From contig JAESQN010000002.1 in the NCBI GenBank assembly GCA_016765135.1, positions 82,386 through 146,385 on the forward strand: 64,000 nucleotides of DNA, given 5' to 3'. Shown here piece after piece: positions 27,258-37,300 of the stretch. The translations under genes were made by a program, and so were the position numbers. A model generated the notes under the pieces. The model saw nothing but the letters and a program-made list of their open reading frames with translations. It did not search any database and was not told the origin of the DNA. Origin of the DNA: Robiginitomaculum sp. Its GTDB lineage: Bacteria > Pseudomonadota > Alphaproteobacteria > Caulobacterales > Maricaulaceae. The stretch's first letter is position 1. Every line of letters begins with the position of its first letter.

Positions 27258-27722
27258 ATGGAAACAACATCTATGTTCGAGCTTAAAAACTTCCTGCCTT
27301 ATAAATTATCTATATTGTCCCAATCTGTCTCCGGCCTAATCGCCACGGAATATGAAAGCAAGTTCGGCCTGAGCATGAACCAATGGCGGTGCTTGGTCAT
27401 CATCAATGCCCGCCAACCCATCACAGCCCAGGCCATCAGTGATTTAACCTTGCTGGACAAGATGACAATATCACGGACAGTGAGAACCCTAAAATCTCGC
27501 AAACTTATTCAGACCGAAACACCAGGCACAGATGCCCGCCGCCGTTTGCTCAGTTTAACAAAATCAGGAAACCAAATTTATAACGAAGTGATTCCCATTG
27601 CCAAAAATTACGAATCTAGACTACTTGCATCCCTCACTCCCAAAGAACAACACACCCTAGAAGTGGTAATGGCAAAACTGTTACACGGCACAAGAGAATT
27701 ATCGGCAGATAATAGGAACTAA
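27258..27722 (+). CDS. MarR-family transcriptional regulator
   Basis: The start is uncertain among in-frame ATGs at 27243, 27258 and 27273; 27258 gives 154 residues. The winged-helix core reads LSMNQWRCLVIINARQPIT, then QAISDLTLLDKMTISRTVRTL (recognition region) and the wing GTDARRRLLSLTKSG. Divergence from hppD and the shared palindrome make it a likely repressor of tyrosine catabolism that responds to an aromatic intermediate. The ligand is inferred. A palindromic terminator lies downstream at 27933-27968. Confidence 0.88.
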   Translation: METTSMFELKNFLPYKLSILSQSVSGLIATEYESKFGLSMNQWRCLVIINARQPITAQAISDLTLLDKMTISRTVRTLKSRKLIQTETPGTDARRRLLSLTKSGNQIYNEVIPIAKNYESRLLASLTPKEQHTLEVVMAKLLHGTRELSADNRN

Positions 27723-27932
27723 TTCCCTACACTGTGGGTGCTACTGCGTATTTTTTGCAAAATAACTAATATTTTACTCCACATCGTAGAAAAATTATTG
27801 CACAGTACACAAGTTGTACGTTTCGTATAACAGGCGGATTGTTAAGTTGCCCCACATCAACCGACCAATCCGCCACCTATCCTTTCGAACACCCGCATTC
27901 AAACCCAAGCCAGCCTCTAGAGTATTCAAAAG

Positions 27933-27968
27933 AACCATTAAACTAATATATTAGTTTAATGGTTTTTT
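27933..27968 (+). terminator. Perfect 32-base palindrome with T tract
   Basis: AACCATTAAACTAATA (27933-27948) is followed directly by its exact reverse complement, then TTTT. It is AT-rich but long, and probably ends the marR transcript. The rest of the 362-base gap between marR and the M2 peptidase gene shows no open frame or repeat that I recognise, except the ribosome-binding site TTGGAGGAA just before 28085. Confidence 0.6.
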
Positions 27969-28084
27969 AGGCAACAAGGCTATGAGAGATACTCAAGTTC
28001 ACCCCTTGACGTTTCAAGCCATTTGCTTACCAATGGCATTAGAAAACCCAGTGCCGTTTACCCGTATTATTTGGAGGAATTCCC

Positions 28085-29950
28085 ATGAAGAAATATCTTT
28101 ACCTCGCCGTTGCCGCCACCGCGCTCGTTATAGCGGGTTGTGACAAGACACAAAAACCTGACACATCCGATCAAGGCACTGGCGCTCAAGCCCAGATTGA
28201 ACATGAGGTGGTCGCATCAGCCCCCACTGTTCAAGATGCAAAAGAGTTCTTGGAAAACTCCGAGACTGAGATTGTTGAACTGACCTTACGTGCTAAAATT
28301 GCCTATTGGGTAAACGCTAATTTTATCACATATGACACCAAGGCAATGGCAACAAAAGTTGGCGAAGAAGGTGCCCTGCTGTCTACCCGCCTCGCCAATG
28401 AAGCCAAGCGGTTTAACGATTTAGATTTACCGGCTGACATGGCACGTAAATTAGACGGACTTAAACGCGGTAGTAACTTTCCCGCTCCGGACAAACCGGG
28501 AGCGGCTTTGGAGCTTTCCGGCATTATGACCGAACTGGACGCAACCTATAGCGAAGGCAAATTTACCTATAACGGCAAGGCAATGTCCTTGGGCGCGCTG
28601 TCCAACATCATCGCCACATCCCGCGACCCCAAAGAATTGCAAACCGTTTGGGAGGGATGGCGCACCGTCGCGCCGCCCATGCAAAAAGACTATGCCCGCA
28701 TGGTGGAAATCATCAATGAAGGCTCCCGAGAATTGGGCTATGCCGACACGGGCGTGTTGTGGAAAGCCGGATACGATATGCCCGCCGACGATTTCACCAA
28801 AGAAGCTGACCGCCTGTGGAATCAGGTTAAGCCTTTGTACGACGAGCTACATTGTTATGTCCGCGCCGAGCTTAACCAGCAATACGGCGACGAAGTTGTC
28901 CCCCTTGATCAGCCGATCCGCGCTGATTTGCTCGGAAATATGTGGGCCCAAAGTTGGGGTAATGTTTACGACCTGGTCAAGCCGGCAGGCGAAGCCCCCA
29001 AGGTCGACATCACCGCGCTCATGGCCAAGGCAGACTACGACGAAATTGAAATGGTCAAAGTCAGTGAAAAGTTTTTCACGAGCATGGGTTTCGAGCCTCT
29101 GCCCGACACATTCTGGGAGCGGTCTTTATTCGTAAAACCAAAAGACCGCGAAGTTGTCTGTCACGCCTCGGCGTGGAATATTGATGACCAGGACGATGTC
29201 CGCATTAAAATGTGTATTAAAAAAGACGGCGAGGATTTCAAAACCGTTCACCACGAACTTGGACACAATTTCTACCAGCGGGCCTATAAACACCAACCCG
29301 TCTATTATAAAGACGGGGCCAATGACGGCTTCCACGAAGCCATTGGCGATATGATTTCCCTATCCATCACACCTGATTATCTGGTGCAAATCGGCCTGTT
29401 GGACGAAAGCGATGTACCGCCCGCCTCCGCCGACATTCACTTGTTGATGCAGCAAGCCCTCGACAAAATCGCTTTCTTGCCCTTTAGCATTATGATGGAC
29501 CAGTGGCGCTGGAATGTATTTAACGGTGAATATGCCCCGTCCGAGTATAATGACGGTTGGTGGGCATTGCGCACGAAATACCAGGGTATCCGCCCACCTG
29601 CGGAACGCCCGGCGAACGCATTTGATCCGGGCGCAAAATTCCACATACCGGGCAACACCCCCTATATGCGCTATTTCCTGGCCCATATTTTACAGTTCCA
29701 GTTCCACAAGGCGGCCTGTGATATGTCCGGCAATACTGGCCCCCTTCACCGGTGTTCTATTTACGGCAATACCGAGGTCGGCACCAAATTTAACAACATG
29801 ATGCGCATGGGTTCCTCCAAACCCTGGCCCGAAGCTCTGGAAGCTTTTACAGGCACCCAGAAAATGGACGGCTCGGCAATAATAGAATATTTCGACCCGC
29901 TTATTGTGTATCTGAAAGAGGAAAACAAAGACAGAAAGTGCGGCTGGTAA
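28085..29950 (+). CDS. M2 family peptidyl-dipeptidase (ACE-like), lipoprotein
   Basis: This 621-residue protein has a lipoprotein signal (VIAGCDK, Cys at about residue 19). The catalytic zinc motif is HHELGHNFYQ (about residues 391-400), with the third ligand in HEAIGDMISLS about 23 residues later. The family stretch WDDVRIKMCIKK-type strand (here DDVRIKMCIKKDGED) precedes it. M2 enzymes remove C-terminal dipeptides, like animal angiotensin-converting enzyme. A strong GGAGG site precedes the ATG. It fits the peptide-scavenging group in this window. Confidence 0.93.
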   Translation: MKKYLYLAVAATALVIAGCDKTQKPDTSDQGTGAQAQIEHEVVASAPTVQDAKEFLENSETEIVELTLRAKIAYWVNANFITYDTKAMATKVGEEGALLSTRLANEAKRFNDLDLPADMARKLDGLKRGSNFPAPDKPGAALELSGIMTELDATYSEGKFTYNGKAMSLGALSNIIATSRDPKELQTVWEGWRTVAPPMQKDYARMVEIINEGSRELGYADTGVLWKAGYDMPADDFTKEADRLWNQVKPLYDELHCYVRAELNQQYGDEVVPLDQPIRADLLGNMWAQSWGNVYDLVKPAGEAPKVDITALMAKADYDEIEMVKVSEKFFTSMGFEPLPDTFWERSLFVKPKDREVVCHASAWNIDDQDDVRIKMCIKKDGEDFKTVHHELGHNFYQRAYKHQPVYYKDGANDGFHEAIGDMISLSITPDYLVQIGLLDESDVPPASADIHLLMQQALDKIAFLPFSIMMDQWRWNVFNGEYAPSEYNDGWWALRTKYQGIRPPAERPANAFDPGAKFHIPGNTPYMRYFLAHILQFQFHKAACDMSGNTGPLHRCSIYGNTEVGTKFNNMMRMGSSKPWPEALEAFTGTQKMDGSAIIEYFDPLIVYLKEENKDRKCGW

Positions 29951-30019
29951 GGGCAATCCGCGCATACCGCGATGCTGGCGATGGTTATGTTGTCAATTCG
30001 GATTAGTCCTTAAGCTCAG

Positions 30020-30060
30020 GCCTGTCATCATTTAGAACAGGGCGCTATTTAGGACAGGGC
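30020..30060. repeat. Degenerate CCTGTC-loop-ACAGGG stem-loop
   Basis: GCCTGTCATCATTTAGAACAGGGC can form a short stem and shares sequence and loop with the hairpin at 1098-1130. A further partial copy, TTAGGACAGGGC, ends at 30060. It lies behind the M2 peptidase gene and may be its terminator. Beyond it, to 30172, nothing else stands out. Confidence 0.4.
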
Positions 30061-30172
30061 GTTGGTTTTCAAATTTTTATACCGCCCCTACAGTTTTGTG
30101 GCATTGCTTTGTTTGGTGGGCGGTTCTATATGATGGGTTCATGATAGTTCATTTTGCTCTAAGGAACATTTT

Positions 30173-30826
30173 ATGTTTGATTTTGCATCTGCTCGCGAGA
30201 CAATGCTGGACAGCCAGGTTCGCACCAATGATGTGACCGACAAAGGCATTCAAGCCGCGCTCAAGTCTGTACCGCGTGAATGCTTTGTCCCGAAAGCCAA
30301 AATGGCACTGGCCTATAGTGATGTGCATATTGATCTGGGCGACGGTCGTTTTATGCTGCGCCCACGAGATTTTGCCAAAATGTTGGACGCCGCAGACATC
30401 GCAGATACGGATGTGGTTCTCGATATTGGTTGCGGGCGCGGCTATTCCGCAGCCGTATTATCGCAACTAGCAGAAACAGTTGTAGCTCTGGAGCAAACCG
30501 AGACGGCCGTCAAACGCGCCACTACATTGCTGGAGCAGTGTGGCAGTAGCAATGTGGCCGTCATGCAAGCTGATTTTCGGGCGGGGGCACCTGAACACGG
30601 CCCCTATGATGTGATTTTTGTAGCTGGCGCAGTCCCACATGTGCCCGGCACATGGCTCGACCAATTGGCCAATAATGGCCGCTTGGTGGTTGGGGTCAGC
30701 GACGGCCCTGTCGCCCGCATTACCGTCATCAAAAAATCCAATGACAGCCTGGGAGAGCGCATTGCATTTGACGCCAATATCCCTGTGCTTGCAGGCTTTG
30801 AACAGCAACAAACATTTGCACTGTAG
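30173..30826 (+). CDS. pcm: Protein-L-isoaspartate O-methyltransferase
   Basis: This 217-residue Rossmann methyltransferase has the SAM-binding motif VLDIGCGRGYSAAVLSQL (about residues 83-100). The PCMT features are MLDSQVRTNDVTD near the N-terminus and the acceptor-side VPRECFVPKAKMALAY. PCMT-type proteins repair isoaspartyl residues, although alphaproteobacterial members in this position are not well studied. It lies eight bases before tolC, and pcm-tolC-popZ-valS is a conserved alphaproteobacterial order. Confidence 0.88.
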   Translation: MFDFASARETMLDSQVRTNDVTDKGIQAALKSVPRECFVPKAKMALAYSDVHIDLGDGRFMLRPRDFAKMLDAADIADTDVVLDIGCGRGYSAAVLSQLAETVVALEQTETAVKRATTLLEQCGSSNVAVMQADFRAGAPEHGPYDVIFVAGAVPHVPGTWLDQLANNGRLVVGVSDGPVARITVIKKSNDSLGERIAFDANIPVLAGFEQQQTFAL

Positions 30827-30834
30827 ACCTAGAG

Positions 30835-32514
30835 GTGCGCACCCAATTCTTACTATCAACACTTAAAAACCTTTGTCTTCTAGGCCAGACCATCATAATA
30901 ATGGCGACCGTGACAATGGCCAGCCCTGCTCTGGCTGAAAATTTTGGCCAGGCACTGGTATCAGCCTATCAAAGCAACCCGCGCCTGATGGCAGAGCGGG
31001 CCAGGGTGCGCGAAATTGATGAAAATTATGTACAGGCCCAGGCCGCCGGGCGGTTTACCCTTAATGCCGATGCCAATGTTGCGCGCAATGTAACAAAAAA
31101 CCAAACAAGTTTCAGCCTCGGCCCCTTCCCGCCAACGACGATAAGTTCGACAGATTGGCTCACCCCCCACGCCGGACAATTGAGCATTGTTCAGCCCATA
31201 TACCAAGGTGGCCGCGTCAACGGCCTTAAAGCCCAAGCCCGCGCAGGCATTTTAGCGGCACGACAAAATTTGCGGAGTGCCGAGCAAAATCTGTTACTGG
31301 CCGCTGCCACCGCTTATCTTGATGTGATGCGCGACGAAGAAGTCGCAAAAATACGCCGCAATAATGTGCGCGTCTTGACCCAGCAAAAATACGCCGCACA
31401 AACACGCTTTGACGTTGGAGAAGGCACACGCACGGATATTGCCCAGGCGGATGCCCGCATGGCAGCGGCCGAAATCGGCTTGGCCAATGCCGACGCCTCA
31501 CTGGCCATAAGCCGCGCAGCCTATGTGCGGTATGTTGGACATATTCCGATGGATTTAAGCGCCCCACCCCAATTCATCATTCCGCCAAACCTCGAAGCTG
31601 CCTTAAAACGTGGCCGGTCAAATCACCCGCAACTGATTGCGGCACGCTATAATGAGAACGCAGCCCAATCAGCCATTCACGTGGCCAGATCAGCCGGGCG
31701 CCCGGTATTATCCCTAAACGCGACCTTACAAAGTTCGCGTGAAAACAGTGCCAATTTCCCCTTGTCAGAATCCGTCAGTATTGGCGCACAATTGCGCATT
31801 CCGATTTACCAAGGCGGGCTAAACAGCTCGCGTGTGCGGGCCGCCAAACATGTCAAAACCCGCACAAAGTTTGAAACCCGCGAAACCGAACTGGCCGTAG
31901 ACCAGGCGGTTGCCAATTTGTGGGCGCAAGTCATTGCTGCCGAGCGCTCGCTCATTGCCAGTAAGAAACAGGTGGACGCGGCCAATATCGCTTTTGAAGG
32001 CGTAGAGCTGGAACAACAAGTCGGGACGCGAGATACTCTGGATGTCCTCAACGCCGAACAAGAAGTGCTCGACGCCCGGCTTTCCGTTGTGCAAGCCGAG
32101 CGTAATTTCAATGTTGCGACCTATCAATTACTGGTCAATATCGGCGGATTTGATGCCTATGCCTTGCAATTGCCGGTAGAATATTATGATCCCAGCCGCA
32201 ATTATGATGCCGTAACGGCCAATCCGTTCGCGGGCTATCTGCCTGCACCGGTTGAAAAAATTGCCAAACAAGTACCAAAAATCACGAATGATATTGCCGG
32301 GTTTGTTGAACCAACCCTTACGAAAGCCGGAAAAAATACCCGGGATTTGCTCAAAGTCTTGCGCCCGTCTAAAACGGAAAACAGCCAGGCTAAATCTAGC
32401 GGTATAAATACTCCATTATATCCAGAAGTGGGCGATTCAAGGGTGGGTGATCCAGAAGATATTGACCCAAAACCGATTCTCATTATCACTAAAAAGAAGA
32501 AAAAAGCTGAATGA
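30835..32514 (+). CDS. tolC: TolC-family outer-membrane efflux/secretion channel
   Basis: This 559-residue protein starts at a GTG preceded by AGAG and has a signal peptide ending SPALA (about residue 33). Two repeated TolC halves follow: ALVSAYQSNPRLMAERARVRE opens the first and LKRGRSNHPQLIAARYNENA the second, with long coiled-coil helices such as QKYAAQTRFDVGEGTRTDIAQ. A final tail of about 100 residues beyond LLVNIGGFDAYAL is rich in Lys and Pro. It forms the trimeric outer-membrane exit duct for type I secretion or drug efflux. No inner-membrane partner is in the window. Confidence 0.93.
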   Translation: MRTQFLLSTLKNLCLLGQTIIIMATVTMASPALAENFGQALVSAYQSNPRLMAERARVREIDENYVQAQAAGRFTLNADANVARNVTKNQTSFSLGPFPPTTISSTDWLTPHAGQLSIVQPIYQGGRVNGLKAQARAGILAARQNLRSAEQNLLLAAATAYLDVMRDEEVAKIRRNNVRVLTQQKYAAQTRFDVGEGTRTDIAQADARMAAAEIGLANADASLAISRAAYVRYVGHIPMDLSAPPQFIIPPNLEAALKRGRSNHPQLIAARYNENAAQSAIHVARSAGRPVLSLNATLQSSRENSANFPLSESVSIGAQLRIPIYQGGLNSSRVRAAKHVKTRTKFETRETELAVDQAVANLWAQVIAAERSLIASKKQVDAANIAFEGVELEQQVGTRDTLDVLNAEQEVLDARLSVVQAERNFNVATYQLLVNIGGFDAYALQLPVEYYDPSRNYDAVTANPFAGYLPAPVEKIAKQVPKITNDIAGFVEPTLTKAGKNTRDLLKVLRPSKTENSQAKSSGINTPLYPEVGDSRVGDPEDIDPKPILIITKKKKKAE

Positions 32515-32686
32515 CTCGTGTTAATTTCGCACCAGTTCATGACTGATTACAATTATGAATGAATTATTAACAGTTTTTTCCACTTCGTGTCTGAATTGAG
32601 CCAAGACCTCGCTGGACAATCCACAGGGGTTGTCTTAGACTCCTAACATTGAGAGAACTCTTGAGGGAGATAAAACGGGGATAGAT

Positions 32687-34273
32687 ATGTCGGACACATC
32701 TAATCTAGCGCCTAACGATATTGAACCAAGCATGGAAGATATTTTATCCTCCATCCGTAAGGTCATAGCCGACGATATAGCGAGTGAAGAAACGCCACGA
32801 GATCAGCAGATCGCTATAGATGCCGGGGCCGTTCAAGAGAATAATCAGCCAGATACACAGCCTGATGAATTGCAAATCGCAGCGCCCTCCATAGAACAAG
32901 TCGGGGAACAAGTCGGGGAACAAGAGAGCGACACTCTTGAGGACATACTTGATCTAGAAATGCTTGTTGAAGATCTGGAAAACGAACTACAGCCTGATAC
33001 TGATACCGATGCTGACCTACAGCTTGATAGCGATACTGACCTCATGTCAGACCTCATCAATTTTGATGAGAACGACCTTGTGGCTGTCCCCGAAGAGTTG
33101 GAAATAGAAGATATTTTGGGGCCAGAAAAGACTATTGAAGCGCAGGCGGTGACTGGCTCTACTGAACTTGGGTTTGACGCGACCCTTGATCTGGTCATGG
33201 ATTCGGACGCAAATGATTATGTCACGACCGGCACTCTACTTCCCGAGGCCGAGACTGAAATCACAGATACACAAGTAACAGATACACAAGTACAGGCACA
33301 TTATAGCCCGCCAAATAATCCGCCAGTTGAGGTAGAGGAAATTGTGGAGATTGAAGACATCTCAACAGGGGTTTCGCATTTCTCCGGCGGCGACATGACC
33401 GAGGGTGAAATCAGTTTGGAAACGGATGATATATCTGAAACCGAGCCGCCAACACCGGATGAAGATATAGATCTGGTTAAATCCCTGCTCGCAGATTTGA
33501 TGGACGAACCTGTTGAAGCCGAGGTGGAAGCCGCGCTTGACATTGAAACACCGGACATTGAAAACAATGATATATTTGATACAGATATAGATGCAATCGC
33601 CGAGGAAGGTTTTTTGGCGGAGGAATTGATTATCCCCGAACCTGCCGAATTTCTGGCCCCAGAACCTTTTGTTGAAGAAGAACCTTCTGCTGAAAGCGCA
33701 GAAGGTATAACGGCCCAAGACGCAGACATGGACATTGTTCTTGAAGGCTCTGAAGCCGACACTGCATTATCCGAAATCGCGAAATCCGCCCGTGCGGCAG
33801 GTGAGGCTGACCTCACCGAAACCAATTCCGAAATACAGTCTGATGATATTGTGGATATATCCAAAACAGATATGATTTCAAAACTGGCCCTGCTTGCCGG
33901 CACGGCATCTGAGGCTGACGAACAGCAAGTTGAAAACGAAATCGCCGATTTAATTGAACCAATACCTGCCGAAGATGAACCCGCAACACCCACAATAGAA
34001 GAACCAGCACAGGAGGACGACGCCATGGGAACCCCTTTACAAAAGGAAAGCCTTATTGACGAGGAAACGGAAAAAGACACAAGCTCTGCCTTTGCTTCAT
34101 TGACCAGTGCCGTTGCCGAAAAATCCTTGGCTGAAGAAAACGGCCCGCCCATCGGCGAGTTGGTCAAGGAAGCACTCAAACCGATGTTGCAAGAATGGCT
34201 GGACAATAATCTCAAAGCCATGGTGCAGCGCGCCGTGACCAAAGAGATCAAGCGGATTTCTTCAAGTAAATAA
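32687..34273 (+). CDS. popZ: PopZ (DUF2497) polar organising protein with very long acidic linker
   Basis: This 528-residue protein has the two conserved ends of PopZ. The N-terminal helix EPSMEDILSSIRKVIADD is the partner-binding region. The C-terminal oligomerisation helices read PPIGELVKEALKPMLQEW and AMVQRAVTKEIKRI. In between lie about 440 residues dominated by Asp, Glu, Pro and Thr with no fold apparent, several times longer than the linker of the 177-residue Caulobacter crescentus protein. Small repeats (VGEQVGEQ, TDTQVTDTQ) suggest growth by slippage. PopZ gathers ParB and other factors in a condensate at the cell pole. A terminator separates it from valS. Confidence 0.9.
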   Translation: MSDTSNLAPNDIEPSMEDILSSIRKVIADDIASEETPRDQQIAIDAGAVQENNQPDTQPDELQIAAPSIEQVGEQVGEQESDTLEDILDLEMLVEDLENELQPDTDTDADLQLDSDTDLMSDLINFDENDLVAVPEELEIEDILGPEKTIEAQAVTGSTELGFDATLDLVMDSDANDYVTTGTLLPEAETEITDTQVTDTQVQAHYSPPNNPPVEVEEIVEIEDISTGVSHFSGGDMTEGEISLETDDISETEPPTPDEDIDLVKSLLADLMDEPVEAEVEAALDIETPDIENNDIFDTDIDAIAEEGFLAEELIIPEPAEFLAPEPFVEEEPSAESAEGITAQDADMDIVLEGSEADTALSEIAKSARAAGEADLTETNSEIQSDDIVDISKTDMISKLALLAGTASEADEQQVENEIADLIEPIPAEDEPATPTIEEPAQEDDAMGTPLQKESLIDEETEKDTSSAFASLTSAVAEKSLAEENGPPIGELVKEALKPMLQEWLDNNLKAMVQRAVTKEIKRISSSK

Positions 34274-34310
34274 TTTTCTGGAATTGTGCGCAAGTGCGCG
34301 TTAAATGAAC

Positions 34311-34345
34311 AAACCGCTCTCTGTGATAGAGGGCGGTTTATTTAT
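34311..34345 (+). terminator. Hairpin between popZ and valS
   Basis: AAACCGCTCTCT pairs with AGAGGGCGGTTT (34328-34339) around a five-base loop, followed by ATTTAT. It probably ends the popZ transcript. Its position argues against the in-frame upstream codon at 34286 as the valS start. Confidence 0.6.
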
Positions 34346-34357
34346 GTGAGAAATGAC

Positions 34358-37300
34358 ATGTTGGACAAGAGCTTTAACCCCGAGCAAGCCGAGCAGCGCA
34401 TTTACGAAGCTTGGGAAAGCAGCGGTGCGTTTAAGCCCCGCCCTGCCAAATCGTCGGATACCAAGGACGACAATTATTCTATCGTCATCCCGCCGCCCAA
34501 TGTCACAGGTAATCTGCATATGGGCCATGCGCTCAACAACACCCTGCAAGACATCCTCATCCGCTATAACCGTATGCTCGGCAAGGCGGTGCTCTGGCAA
34601 CCGGGCATGGACCATGCGGGCATTGCCACGCAGATGGTGGTCGAGCGCCAAATGGCCGAAGCGGGCGAACCTAAACGCACCGAGATAGGCCGCGAAGCTT
34701 TCATCAAGAAAGTCTGGGAGTGGAAAGAAAAGTCCGGCGGGACTATTGAAAAGCAAACCCGGCGTTTGGGTGCGTCTTGTGACTGGTCACGCACACGCTT
34801 TACCATGGACGACGGGCTGTCGGACGCGGTGCGCAAAGTATTTGTGCAGATGTATAATGAGGGGCTGATTTACCGCGACAAACGTCTGGTCAATTGGGAC
34901 CCCCACTTCCAGACCGCTATCTCCAATATCGAGGTCGAGAACGAAGAGCGAGACGGGTTTTTCTGGCATTTCAAATACCCGCTGGAAAACGGCGAGACTT
35001 ATGAATATGTCGAGAAAGACGAAGACGGCAAAATCACCCTGCGCGAAACCCGCGACTATATTTCCATCGCCACCACACGCCCCGAAACCATGCTCGGCGA
35101 CGGTGCGGTCGCGGTACACCCGTCCGACGAACGCTACGCGCCCATTGTCGGCAAGAAAGTCCTCCTGCCCCTCGCCGACAGATATATCCCCATCATCACC
35201 GACCGCTATCCCGACCCGGACAAAGGCTCCGGCGCCGTAAAAATAACAGGTGCCCACGATTTCAATGACTACGAAGTCGCCAAGCGGCACGACTTGCCTA
35301 TGCATGTCATCATGGACGAAAAAGCCCGCATGAAAGCGTCCGACATCATGCCGGAAAAATATGTCGGCATGGACAGGTTTGTTGCCCGCAAAGCCGTGGT
35401 CGCGGATATAGACGCGCTGGGCTTGTTAGAGAAAATAGAAGATCACAAAGCCGCCGTCCCCATTGGCGACAGATCAGGCGTAGTCATAGAGCCCATGTTG
35501 ACGGATCAATGGTATGTAGACGCGAAAAAGCTGTCGGTTGATGCGGTGGGGGCGATGGACGCGGGGCATAATGCTACCCCTTCCTCTACCGCTCATTCCC
35601 CCCCCCCTCCCTCCACTCATTCCCGCGAAAGCGGGAATCCAGTTCAAGACATAAAGGGAGCGCCAAAAGCGCTCACATCATCCGCTGGATCCCCGATCGA
35701 GCCGGGGATGAGCGGGGGTAAAGGCGGAGGGATGACCTCGGACAAAGGCGAAACCCGTTTCATCCCGCCAAATTGGAAAAAAACATGGGACCAATGGATG
35801 GACGACATCCAGCCTTGGTGTATCTCCAGACAACTCTGGTGGGGCCATCAGGTTCCGGCTTGGTATGGGATTAGTTTAGAGGGCATTGAAAATTATGAAA
35901 GAGATAGACAACTTTCAAAAGAAATTTTTGTCGCAGAAAATGAGGTTGATGCAATAAAACTAGCGCAGAGTTATTACGGAAAATCTGTCAATATTAGTAT
36001 TGTAGAAGATGGTGTCACTCTTCATTGCCATGATGAAGATGAAAATCTTTGTTCGATAGAATTGGTACGCGACCCAGACGTCCTGGACACTTGGTTCTCG
36101 TCCGGCCTGTGGCCGTTTGCCACCCTCGGCTGGCCGGAACAAACTGACGAGTTTGACCGCTTCTACCCGACCTCTACCCTTGTTACCGCCTTTGATATTA
36201 TCTTTTTCTGGGTGGCGCGGATGATGATGCAGGGTTTGCATTTGACCGGGAAAGTGCCGTTTAAGGACGTGTATATCCATGCGCTGGTGCTGGACGAACA
36301 CGGCCAGAAAATGTCCAAATCCAAGGGCAATGTGGTTGACCCGCTGGTGCTTATTGACAAATACGGCGCAGATGCCCTGCGCTTCTCCCTAGCCGCCCAA
36401 GCCGCCCAAGGCCGCAACATTCGGCTGTCCGAACCCCGCATTGAGGGCTATAGAAATTTCGGCACCAAGTTATGGAACGCCGCTAATTTCTGCCAGCTTA
36501 AAGGCTGTGCGCCTGTCGCCGATTTCGATCCCCTCGCATGCCAGCAAACCGTCAATAAATGGATTGTCGGCGAAGTTGCCAAGGCCAGTGCGCAAGTCAC
36601 ATCAGCCATCGAAGCCTACCGGTTCAACGAAGCCGCAGACGCCGCCTATAAATTTTCTCGCGGGCAATATTGCGATTGGTATGTTGAATTGATCAAGCCG
36701 GTATTTGACAGCGAAGACAAAGCCGCCATAGCCGAGACAAAAGCCTGCGCCGCATGGGCCTTTGATCAAATCCTGAAAATGTTGCACCCGTTCATGCCGT
36801 TCATCACCGAGGAGCTTTGGAGCCAAACGGCGGGCGCAACACCACGGGACGGATTCCTGATGGCGGCCTCCTGGCCTGATATGAGCGATAATTACATCAA
36901 CACCGAAGCCGAAACAGACATTGCCTGGCTCATCGACCTGATCAGCGAAGTCCGCTCTGTGCGCACCGAAATGAACATCCCGCCGTCCAAGAAAGCCAAA
37001 ATGGTTTTGGTCGGCGCGAGCGCTGGGACTATCTCTCGTATGGGCACTTATAAAGAAGCCCTGGAGCGCATGGCCCGCATGGAAAGTTGGGAGACCGCAG
37101 ACACAGCCCCCAAAGGCGCAATCCAGGCGGTCGTCGGCGAAACCACTATCGCAATGCCGCTCACGGGCTTGATTGATTTGGACGCCGAACGCACCCGAAT
37201 CGACAAAGAAATCGCCAAGGTCGAGGTCGAGATAAAGAAAATCGACGGCAAACTCGCCAACAAAAACTTCACCGACCGCGCCCCTGCCCATGTTGTTGAA

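Noticed and set aside
33301..34293. Long open frame on the minus strand inside popZ, rich in Ser
   Set aside because: It is the mirror of the acidic GAA/GAT-rich popZ codons; it has no ribosome-binding site or recognisable domain, and popZ itself has both conserved ends.
34286..34357. Earlier in-frame start for valS
   Set aside because: It would translate through the popZ terminator hairpin, and the extra residues do not resemble ValRS.
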